This document shows positions 1 to 6,206 of a stretch of DNA of 15,219 nucleotides, piece by piece. This stretch comes from CAG-390 sp964590755 (GTDB lineage Bacteria > Bacillota > Clostridia > Oscillospirales > CAG-272), in contig CAZPYK010000032.1 in NCBI GenBank assembly GCA_964590755.1, positions 1 to 15,219 on the forward strand, given 5' to 3'. The position numbers were made by a program, and so were the translations under genes. The notes beneath the pieces are model-generated. The model had not been told where the DNA came from, did not search any database, and saw only the letters and a program-made list of their open reading frames with translations. Every line of letters begins with the position of its first letter. The stretch's first letter is position 1.

Positions 1-44
1 CGTACTCGTCTTATCAAAAAGGTGCAATCGAAGAAAATCACGAA

Positions 45-74
45 TTGATCCGGTAAGGCGATATGTGCGATAAT
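45..74 (+). promoter_or_regulatory. Putative sigma-A promoter of the two-component operon
   Basis: A -35-like TTGATC (45-50, 4/6 to consensus) is followed after 18 nt by a -10-like GATAAT (69-74, 5/6). It lies about 40 nt upstream of the response-regulator start and is the best pair in the 111-nt leader. A G-rich Shine-Dalgarno (GGGGGA, 98-103) sits 8 nt before the ATG. This is a consensus match only, and the true promoter could lie further upstream outside the window. Confidence 0.45.
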
Positions 75-111
75 AATAGCACGGAAGAAAAACACACGGG
101 GGATCATTTCG

Positions 112-825
112 ATGATAAAGATATTGGTATGCGACGACGAGCGGGACATCGTTTCCGCGCTCGGAATATTTCTCGGCGGTCAGGGCTATGAGGTCGTTGA
201 GGCTTACAACGGAGAGGAAGCCGTGGAGGCGGTGCGACGAGGCGGCATAAGCCTTTGCCTGCTGGATATAATGATGCCGCGCATGAACGGGCTCGACGCG
301 CTGACGGCGATACGCGCGGAATCGAATATTCCCGTCATCCTTTTGACCGCCAAAAGCGAGGACGGCGACAAGATAATAGGTCTTGACATGGGCGCCGACG
401 ATTATGTGACAAAGCCCTTCAATCCCGCGGAGGTGATAGCCCGCGTGCGATCTCAGCTGCGCAGATATATGAGTTTGGGCGGAGGCGCCGAGGACCCCGG
501 CGTTCTTACCGCGGGCGGCATAAGGCTCGACCGCGACCGCCGTGAGGTGACGCTCGACGGCGAGCCGGTCTCTCTCACGCCGACCGAATTCGACATTCTC
601 GCCCTTCTGCTTGAGTCTCCGGGCAAGGTCTTCTCGCCGCGCGAGATCTACCGCCGCGTGCGGGGCGGCGACATCGAAGGCGACGAGCGTACCGTGGCGG
701 TCCATATAAGACACCTGCGGGAAAAGCTTGAAATAGACCCCTCCGCTCCCCGCTATATCACGGTGGTCTGGGGTCAGGGCTACCGCTTGGAGCAGAATAA
801 ATCGGAAAGGAATGAACAAAAATGA
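112..825 (+). CDS. OmpR/PhoB-family DNA-binding response regulator
   Basis: This is a 237-residue cytoplasmic transcription factor, the output half of a two-component system. The receiver domain (about 1-120) shows the acidic pair D8/D9, phospho-acceptor D52 in LLDIMMP, the switch threonine T79 in ILLTA and the conserved K101 in TKPF. The C-terminal winged helix (about 130-230) carries the typical LTPTEFDILALLLESPG entry, the TVAVHIRHLREKLE recognition region and the closing WGQGYRLE strand. The length is normal for the family. The stop overlaps the next start by 4 nt (ATGA), so the cognate kinase is certainly its neighbour. It looks VanR-like in general architecture, but no resistance genes are nearby, so the regulon is unknown and I give no gene symbol. 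Confidence 0.95.
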   Translation: MIKILVCDDERDIVSALGIFLGGQGYEVVEAYNGEEAVEAVRRGGISLCLLDIMMPRMNGLDALTAIRAESNIPVILLTAKSEDGDKIIGLDMGADDYVTKPFNPAEVIARVRSQLRRYMSLGGGAEDPGVLTAGGIRLDRDRREVTLDGEPVSLTPTEFDILALLLESPGKVFSPREIYRRVRGGDIEGDERTVAVHIRHLREKLEIDPSAPRYITVVWGQGYRLEQNKSERNEQK

Positions 826-2816
826 AAAACCTCAAAAAAAGCGGCTTTGCCAAAGCCGCGGCGGCACTGCTCTGCTTTGTCTCCGCGCTCGCGCTCATAG
901 CCGAGGCGGCATGCTGCGTCTTCTTTTACTCGATCGACATCTATTCATATTCCCGCGAGGAATACGCCTCGGAGCTGTACAATACCGCGGCATATGCTTA
1001 CGGCGATTGCTTTTTGAGAGAGGCGGTCTCCTCCGGCAAAATAGCGCTTCCCGAGGATCACGTTCTTTATTACAGCATAAACCGCGACCTCGCTCCCTTC
1101 TTTGACACCTCACTCTGCTCGATATCGGTGAGGGACAAGGAGAGCGGCGCACTGCTCTGCACGCAAGAGGTGCCCGGCGAGGCGCTCTTTACCGCGACTT
1201 ATGAGATATCTCTGCTCACACTGCGCACCGAGACCGACTATCCCGACACCTCCGCCGATCCGATCGACGATCGCTTGAAAGACGATCACGAATGGATCGA
1301 TTACAGCGTCACCGTCACGCTCCCGAGCTCGGAACTTCCCGGCGACCTTGCATGCGCTGTACTGCGCGTCGCCCTCGCCGTTTGGAAACTGCGTGTCGCT
1401 CTTTATCCCATAGCGCTTCTCACCGCGGCAATATTTATTCTCGGCTTCATCTTTCTTTGCACGGCGGCGGGACATACAAAAAAGAGCGAGGAAATACACC
1501 TGCGCTTCCCCGCTCGCGTACCCCTCGATCTTCTGCTTTGCATCGTTGCCGCCGGATTTGTTTTGCCCATCTCGGCGTCGGCATTCTTCCTTGACGGCGC
1601 AAATTCACAGCTCATCTGGCCTCTGGGCATAACGGTCATAACGCTGAGCATGCTGCTTGGCGTCGCGACGGCAATATGGCTGCCCGTCTCCTTCTGTGCC
1701 CGCGTAAAGGCGGGCGGGTGGTGGAAAAACACCTTGATATATCGGCTCTGCCGTCTGCTTTGGCGCATGCTGGGAGGGATATTCGGAGCCGCCGCGAGGT
1801 TGATACACCGCATCCCTTACATCTGGCGCACCCTGCTTGCCGCATCGGCGGTCGCATTTTTGGGAATGCTTCTCGCCTTGGCGCGCGAGCCTCTGCTCTG
1901 GTTGCCGCTTGGTGCCGCGGTGATAGCCTACGCCGTTTGGTTCGCGCTTTCGGTGCAAAACCTGCGACGCGCCGCGGCGAGGCTTGCGGCGGGAGTGCTT
2001 GACGAGCCGCCGGACACCAAGCACATGCCGCATGAACTCGGCATGCTGGGCAAGGAGCTGTGCAACGTGCGCCTGGGGCTTTCCCGCGCCGTCGAATCGA
2101 AAATGAAGAGCGAGCGCATGAAGACCGAGCTGATAACCAACGTTTCGCACGATCTGAAGACACCGCTGACCTCAATAGTCAATTATGTAGAACTGCTGAA
2201 CGCCGAAAAGCTTGACGGCAACGCCGCGGAATACGCGCAGGTGCTCGCACGCCAATCGGCGCGTCTGCGAAAGCTGACAGACGATCTCGTCGAAGCATCA
2301 AAGGCGACCTCGGGAAGTCTGACTCCGCAATTTGCTCCGGTCGATCTTTCGGTCATGGCGGAGCAGGCGGCGGGAGAATATGCCGAGCGGCTTGCCGCTC
2401 GCGAGCTGACGCTTGTCGTCACCGCGCCGCAAGATCCCGCCGTGATATCCGCCGACGGACGGCTGATGTGGCGGATCTGGGATAATCTTTTCGGAAACAT
2501 CTGCAAGTACGCAATGCCGGGAACACGCGTGTATCTCACTCTTGAGGAACGCGCCGACAGCATGGTCGTCACCTTCCGCAACATATCCGAACAGCCGCTG
2601 AAGCGCTCGGGAGCGGAGCTGACCGAAAGATTCGTGCGCGACGACGATTCCCGCGCCGGCGAGGGCAGCGGACTCGGGCTCTCGATCGCCTCAAGCCTTG
2701 CGGCGGTGCAAAACGGAAAGCTGCAAGTCACAGCCGACGGAGATCTTTTTAAGGCGGAGCTCATCTTCAAGCTCGCCCGATCCGACGCGGCACGGCAGAT
2801 CGATAATGATCGATAA
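822..2816 (+). CDS. Multi-pass membrane sensor histidine kinase
   Basis: This 664-residue kinase is the cognate sensor of the upstream regulator. A first membrane helix (about 12-37) leads to an extracytoplasmic segment of roughly 150 residues (38-190). At least five more hydrophobic stretches follow (about 191-215, 234-257, 264-290, 336-355, 358-378). A short juxtamembrane linker (about 379-430) precedes the HisKA domain, whose H-box FxxNVSHDLKTPLTS-type motif places the phospho-acceptor at H443. The HATPase domain has an N-box (WDNLFGNICKYA, N555 and N559) and a G-box GEGSGLGL (613-620). All catalytic boxes are intact. The input domain has no similarity I recognise, and several helices between the sensory loop and the kinase core are more than the usual two-TM VanS layout. 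An AAGGAA-type ribosome site lies inside the end of the regulator gene, suggesting coupled translation. Confidence 0.93.
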   Translation: MKNLKKSGFAKAAAALLCFVSALALIAEAACCVFFYSIDIYSYSREEYASELYNTAAYAYGDCFLREAVSSGKIALPEDHVLYYSINRDLAPFFDTSLCSISVRDKESGALLCTQEVPGEALFTATYEISLLTLRTETDYPDTSADPIDDRLKDDHEWIDYSVTVTLPSSELPGDLACAVLRVALAVWKLRVALYPIALLTAAIFILGFIFLCTAAGHTKKSEEIHLRFPARVPLDLLLCIVAAGFVLPISASAFFLDGANSQLIWPLGITVITLSMLLGVATAIWLPVSFCARVKAGGWWKNTLIYRLCRLLWRMLGGIFGAAARLIHRIPYIWRTLLAASAVAFLGMLLALAREPLLWLPLGAAVIAYAVWFALSVQNLRRAAARLAAGVLDEPPDTKHMPHELGMLGKELCNVRLGLSRAVESKMKSERMKTELITNVSHDLKTPLTSIVNYVELLNAEKLDGNAAEYAQVLARQSARLRKLTDDLVEASKATSGSLTPQFAPVDLSVMAEQAAGEYAERLAARELTLVVTAPQDPAVISADGRLMWRIWDNLFGNICKYAMPGTRVYLTLEERADSMVVTFRNISEQPLKRSGAELTERFVRDDDSRAGEGSGLGLSIASSLAAVQNGKLQVTADGDLFKAELIFKLARSDAARQIDNDR

Positions 2817-2821
2817 TATTG

Positions 2822-2847
2822 AGAAAAAATGACGGCTTTCGGTCGTC
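2822..2847 (-). terminator. Weak intrinsic terminator candidate facing the kinase gene
   Basis: Read on the minus strand, a hairpin (arms GACGAC / GCCGTC with one A-C mismatch, loop CGAAA, 2847 to 2831) is followed at once by ATTTTTTC. It lies only a few bases beyond the kinase stop codon and could stop transcription running in from the minus-strand carbohydrate cluster. The short, mismatched stem makes this tentative. I see no U-tract terminator in the plus direction for the kinase gene. Confidence 0.35.
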
Positions 2848-2944
2848 GGCGGCTTACCCGGGGATTTGTGCAATTATCCACTTGCGCACCTTCGGTATGC
2901 GGTTTTGGGGGCTGTAGACAAAACAAACGGTCTCGCCGAAGCGC

Positions 2945-3022
2945 CGAAAGTTTTCGCCCGCCTTTTTCAAAAGGCGGCGTCGGTCGAGGGCGCGCAGCCC
3001 TCGTCGCGCTCCGCAGAGCGCG
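2945..3022. repeat. Cluster of four adjacent hairpin palindromes
   Basis: Four short palindromes sit almost end to end. The arms are CGAAA/TTTCG (2945-2956), CCGCCTTTT/AAAAGGCGG (2958-2977), CGAGGGC/GCCCTCG (2985-3003) and CGCGCTC/GAGCGCG (3005-3022, followed by AAAAA). Apart from the short, weak first one, they would be strong stem-loops in RNA from either strand. None is followed by a U-tract in the plus direction, so they are not classic intrinsic terminators. They may still end, pause or stabilise the upstream kinase transcript. Confidence 0.7.
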
Positions 3023-3226
3023 AAAAAGCTCTTGGCGTTTCTCTTTTGTCAAGGCACCACCGCACAATTTTTTTATTCAATTGCGACGTCAGAAAATTCG
3101 TCAGATGCAGCAAATTGCCGCGCGCGTAGTTATGCTACGCGAAGGTAATTTGCGAAATATGACGGATTTTATGCAAGCAAGTGGGTGAAAAAGGCGTAGC
3201 CGTGAATTGTGCGGTGGCGCCTTGCC

Positions 3227-3262
3227 CTTTTCTCTTTGCGCCTGTGGTGTCAAAGAGAAAAG
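3227..3262. repeat. 12-bp perfect hairpin inside the palindromic element
   Basis: CTTTTCTCTTTG (3227-3238) and CAAAGAGAAAAG (3251-3262) are perfect inverted repeats around a 12-nt loop. It lies in the right half of the intergenic element and has no equally perfect partner in the left half, where only a related TTTCTCTTTTG stretch is seen (3038-3048). Confidence 0.7.
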
Positions 3263-3322
3263 TGGCTGAAAAGTTTGTGCATTTTTACGTATTGCGCATC
3301 TTTTGTCTACAGTCTGTTTTTT

Positions 3323-3354
3323 GGGGCATGTCTCACGCAGGTGAGACATGCCCC
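3323..3354. terminator. 14-bp perfect hairpin between convergent operons
   Basis: GGGGCATGTCTCAC (3323-3336), a GCAG loop and GTGAGACATGCCCC (3341-3354) form a perfect stem just 19 nt past the stop of the minus-strand solute-binding protein gene. The flanks are inverted relative to an intrinsic terminator: a T-run precedes and TCAAAA follows on the plus strand, so neither strand has the hairpin-then-T layout. It is probably a transcript 3'-end or stability element for the minus-strand cluster; a terminator without a U-tract is possible. Confidence 0.45.
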
Positions 3355-3373
3355 TCAAAATATTTATTTCGGC

Positions 3374-4906
3374 TCACGAAGCCGCGAACAGCTTCTCAAA
3401 ATCCGAATTCAATGTTTTTACGCCCATCTGAGCCGCCTGTGCAAGTCTCTTGATCCTGCTGGCAACGCCTGTCTGGTTGTCGCCCACAAGATCGCGGAAG
3501 CACTGGTGGATCGAGCTGATCTTCTTGGTGTAGAGCACACCCGGGTCGATATAGAGCTTCTCGGTAACAAGGTCAAGCATCTCCCAAGACTGAGGATCGT
3601 TGGTGTACTTGCTCTTGAGCGCGACCTCGTAGTATGCGGGGGTCACCGTCTTATAGCTTTCGGATGCGAACACCTCAAGCACCGCGCCGAGCATCTCGCG
3701 ACGATCTTCGGGAGCGGTATTGGCGATACCGAACGCCGTGACCTGGTCATGCGCATAGCTGCAATAATCATCCTGGCTCTCGTCAAGCAGAGGCAGCGGA
3801 ACTATGCCGTAGGTATCCTTCATGTCGCGCAGATATTCATCCTCGACCTCTATGATCCTGAGCGTCGCCATCGCGGCGTTGCCCTCGGAGAACAGCTTGG
3901 CTATATCCTGCTGCTCGGCATCGTTGGATTGATGCTTGACATTCAGCATTCCCTCGGTATTCCAGAACAGCTTTTGAAGCTTTTCGACCGCGGTAACGGT
4001 GCGCTCGGTGTCAAGCGCCCATTCAAGCATGTTGTCGGCATCCTTGGTAAGTATCGGAAGCTTTAATGCGCTCCAATAGCAATCCACGCCGATCATATCC
4101 GGATTGGATATAAAGCCGCAAATGTCGCCCTCGGTGGTCGTCTGGGTGGCATCAAGATCCTGCCAGAAGCGAGAGCAGATCTCTATCTGATAATCGATGG
4201 TCCACTTGTGCGCGTTTACCGTTTCGTAAAGGCTGGGGATATCATCCTTCTCCGCGAACATATTCGTGTTGAAGAAGGTGACAAAGATAAATCTGTAGGT
4301 GGAAAGCGCGGCAGCTCCGGTGCAGAGATACTGACCCTTGCCGATCGACGCCGACTCGTTAAAGCCCTGCGACCAATAGCCGCGCGTAAGGTCGAGCGTG
4401 CTTATGGTCTTGAGATCGGCAAAAATGTTCTCGGCGGTATACATGATGGTCGAGTACATGCTGTTTGCGAAGATGTCATACTCATGACCGGTGTTTGCCT
4501 GGTTTCTGATCACGTCGGAGACCGCATAGGCGTTGCCGGTGAGCTTGGTATTGTCGATGACGATATCCAGTCTCGCTTCAACGTTGGCGGTACGCTTGAC
4601 GATCGCGGAATCGATAAGTCCGCCGTCGTCGTCTTCGATGGTTATCTCGTCGCTTACCCAATCCTTATCGCGGCTGACAAATGTCACCTTTTCCTTGTTA
4701 AAGGTCATGGTGGCGGGGATCTCGTCACCTATCTCATATTTGCTCTTTGTGACCTCGGGCTCGACCGTAGTCTCCGCTGCCGCGGGAGAGGTCGTAGTCT
4801 CGTCTCCGCCGTTCGGAGTGGTGTTCGAGCAGGCGACAAGAGACAGCGCGGTGATCAGCATGATAAGCATGAGCGCAAAAGCCGTAGATCTTATATGTCT
4901 TTTCAT
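3374..4906 (-). CDS. ABC-type extracellular solute-binding lipoprotein
   Basis: This 510-residue exported lipoprotein is probably the substrate-capturing component of a carbohydrate importer. The signal peptide MKRHIRSTAFALMLIMLITA is followed by a lipobox LSLVAC, placing the lipidated cysteine at C26, then a Thr/Glu-rich linker to about residue 55. The mature part has the look of a family-1 type solute-binding fold, with an early FNTNMFAEKDDIPSLYE segment, a central ALxLPILTKDAD region and a late YGIVPLPLLDESQDDY stretch typical of sugar-binding members. AAGGAA 8 nt before the ATG supports the start. It is the last gene of a four-gene cluster, 58 nt after the oxidoreductase. No permease or ATPase is seen in the window, so it either works with transporters encoded elsewhere or has a sensory or scavenging role. 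The ligand is unknown. Confidence 0.85.
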   Translation of the reverse strand: MKRHIRSTAFALMLIMLITALSLVACSNTTPNGGDETTTSPAAAETTVEPEVTKSKYEIGDEIPATMTFNKEKVTFVSRDKDWVSDEITIEDDDGGLIDSAIVKRTANVEARLDIVIDNTKLTGNAYAVSDVIRNQANTGHEYDIFANSMYSTIMYTAENIFADLKTISTLDLTRGYWSQGFNESASIGKGQYLCTGAAALSTYRFIFVTFFNTNMFAEKDDIPSLYETVNAHKWTIDYQIEICSRFWQDLDATQTTTEGDICGFISNPDMIGVDCYWSALKLPILTKDADNMLEWALDTERTVTAVEKLQKLFWNTEGMLNVKHQSNDAEQQDIAKLFSEGNAAMATLRIIEVEDEYLRDMKDTYGIVPLPLLDESQDDYCSYAHDQVTAFGIANTAPEDRREMLGAVLEVFASESYKTVTPAYYEVALKSKYTNDPQSWEMLDLVTEKLYIDPGVLYTKKISSIHQCFRDLVGDNQTGVASRIKRLAQAAQMGVKTLNSDFEKLFAAS

Positions 4907-4964
4907 CGTTTCGGTTCCTTTTTCGTTTTGTTTTTGGGAGGACTTTTTCGGTCACCGAGCATCA

Positions 4965-6143
4965 TCAGACCTCGGGCACCTCTATGGTCACCTCGTGGCC
5001 GCATTCCGCCGAGCGGGCGATGCCGTCGATGATCGCCTGGTTGTAAATGATCTGGCTTGAAGGCACAGGCGCGGGAGTGCCGTTCTTGCACGCGTCAAGG
5101 AAGGTGCGGATTTTGAGCTCAAACAGACCCTTCTTCATGGTGATGATCGGGATCTCGGTCTCGACCTGCTGACCGCAGACCTCGTGATATATCTTCATGG
5201 GACCGCCCACGGTGCCGTTCCAGCACTCGGTGGAGGGTATGCGCAGACCGCCCTTGGTGCCCAGTATTATGGTGTCACCGGGGGTGTCCATATTCATTGC
5301 CCAGGAGATGCGGAAGTCAAGCACTATATCTCCCTCAAGGCGAATGAACGCGGCGGCGAAATCGTCGACCTGAAACGCCTTTGCGTATTCGGCGCGCTTG
5401 TCGGCACGATAGCCGCAATAGTTGGGATCCTGTCCGAAGAAAGCGGACTTGTAGCCGGTCACGGTCAGGGGCTTCGGATATCCTATGGCGTTGAGCACCA
5501 TATCCAGCGAATAGCAGCCGATGTCTCCCAGTGCGCCGATGCCGGCGGTCTCGTCGGTGATAAAGGAGGTGCCGTGAGGCGTGGGAATGCCGCGACGGCG
5601 TCCGCCGCCGGTCTGGATGTAATAGATCTTGCCCAGCTCGCCCGACTGAACGATCTTCTTGATCATCTGCATATTTGCGTCAAGTCTGGGCTGGAAGCCG
5701 ATAGAGAGCACCTTGCCGCTCTTCTTTTCCGCCTTCATGACCTCTATCGCCTCGTCAAGAGTGACGGTAAAGGGCTTTTCAAGCAATACGTTGATACCGT
5801 GCTCAAGTGCGTATATCGCGGGAGCGGCATGCTGACGGTTGTAGGTGCAGATGGAGACCGCATCCAGGTGCAGCGACTCGTCGTCGATCATCTCCTTGTG
5901 GGATGCGTAATGCGTCTTGGCTCCCTCAATGCCGTATTTGTTGAAGAATGCCTCCGCCTTGCCGGGGATAAGGTCGGCACCCGCCACGATCTCAACATCC
6001 GGCTGAGCCAGGTATGCCTTCATGTGCGAGCCGGCTATCCAGCCGCAGCCGATGATGCCCACGCGCATCTTGCGGGTGGTGTCGACCGTTTCGGTGACCT
6101 GAGCGGTAAAGGTATTAAGACCGTCCATTGATTTGTCTGCCAT
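4965..6143 (-). CDS. Gfo/Idh/MocA-family NAD(P)-dependent oxidoreductase
   Basis: This 392-residue cytoplasmic dehydrogenase probably oxidises a sugar, polyol or sugar derivative. The N-terminal Rossmann fold shows GIIGCGWIAGSH (about 29-40). The family EKP motif with catalytic lysine is at E122-K123-P124. The substrate-domain signature GALGDIGCYSLD gives D207 and Y211, the aspartate-tyrosine spacing seen in the glucose-fructose oxidoreductase/dihydrodiol dehydrogenase branch rather than the His form of inositol dehydrogenases. A longer frame runs upstream to 6188, but a strong GGAGG at 6153-6157, 9 nt before the internal ATG, marks 6143 as the start; about 25 residues still precede the Rossmann strand, slightly longer than usual. 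It lies 63 nt after the lipoprotein gene with a hairpin between. The substrate cannot be assigned. Confidence 0.93.
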   Translation of the reverse strand: MADKSMDGLNTFTAQVTETVDTTRKMRVGIIGCGWIAGSHMKAYLAQPDVEIVAGADLIPGKAEAFFNKYGIEGAKTHYASHKEMIDDESLHLDAVSICTYNRQHAAPAIYALEHGINVLLEKPFTVTLDEAIEVMKAEKKSGKVLSIGFQPRLDANMQMIKKIVQSGELGKIYYIQTGGGRRRGIPTPHGTSFITDETAGIGALGDIGCYSLDMVLNAIGYPKPLTVTGYKSAFFGQDPNYCGYRADKRAEYAKAFQVDDFAAAFIRLEGDIVLDFRISWAMNMDTPGDTIILGTKGGLRIPSTECWNGTVGGPMKIYHEVCGQQVETEIPIITMKKGLFELKIRTFLDACKNGTPAPVPSSQIIYNQAIIDGIARSAECGHEVTIEVPEV

Positions 6144-6152
6144 TGTTTGATT

Positions 6153-6157
6153 CCTCC
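6153..6157 (-). promoter_or_regulatory. Ribosome binding site fixing the oxidoreductase start
   Basis: A perfect GGAGG on the minus strand lies 9 nt before the ATG at 6143. It is the only strong site near the 5' end and rules against the longer reading frame starting at 6188. Confidence 0.85.
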
Positions 6158-6184
6158 GAAAATAATTATTATCTTGTTGCGATC

Positions 6185-6205
6185 GCATTCCTCGTATCGG
6201 AATGC
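6185..6205 (-). promoter_or_regulatory. Intercistronic hairpin after the lipoprotein stop
   Basis: GCATTCC / GGAATGC form a perfect 7-bp stem with a 7-nt loop, one base beyond the lipoprotein stop codon. No U-tract follows on the minus strand, so a terminator is unlikely. A processing or stability hairpin that tunes the relative output of the lipoprotein and oxidoreductase is a reasonable inference. Confidence 0.45.
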
Positions 6206-6206
6206 A

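Larger units (their letters stand above)
2903..3326. repeat. MITE/REP-like palindromic non-coding element
   Basis: Most of the 557-nt gene-free gap is occupied by nested inverted symmetry. Outer perfect 12-bp inverted repeats are CTGTAGACAAAA (2912-2923) and TTTTGTCTACAG (3301-3312). Further in, 3050-3069 and 3205-3224 are inverted copies with 19 of 20 bases matching. At the centre, 3123-3129 (CGCGTAG) pairs with 3135-3141 (CTACGCG), continued by GCAAATT / AATTTGC arms and an imperfect outer extension containing CGTCA. An 8-bp direct repeat TTTTGGGG lies just outside each end (2903-2910 and 3319-3326), as a target duplication would. The two halves are unequal: the left carries an added run of hairpins. 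There is no credible ORF. Its identity as a dispersed repeat is inference, because I cannot search the rest of the genome. Confidence 0.55.

Noticed and set aside
1..111. Possible riboswitch or leader RNA before the response regulator
   Set aside because: I find no stable helices or known aptamer motifs in these bases, and the promoter candidate leaves only a short leader.
2875..2883. DnaA-box-like TTATCCACT
   Set aside because: Single 8/9 match with no cluster of boxes, no AT-rich unwinding region and no dnaA/dnaN neighbours, so an origin is not supported.
2183..3067. 294-codon minus-strand frame over the end of the kinase gene
   Set aside because: It is antisense to the intact HATPase domain. 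Composition is Arg/Ser-rich shadow sequence and it runs into the palindromic gap.
2829..3188. Plus-strand open frames in the intergenic element (119 and 87 codons)
   Set aside because: They run through the tandem palindromes, overlap each other in different frames, and show no Shine-Dalgarno or recognisable domain.
3209..4066. Plus-strand open frame of 285 codons over the solute-binding protein gene
   Set aside because: It is antisense to a gene with signal peptide, lipobox and Shine-Dalgarno. The translation is low-complexity shadow sequence with no domain and no credible ribosome site.
4948..4958. TCGGTCACCGA palindrome between the oxidoreductase and solute-binding protein genes
   Set aside because: It has no loop, so it would not form a useful RNA hairpin, and it is too short to call an operator without comparison.
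5184..6131. 315-codon plus-strand frame over the oxidoreductase gene
   Set aside because: It mirrors a clear Gfo/Idh coding sequence. It is a typical antisense frame in GC-rich coding DNA.
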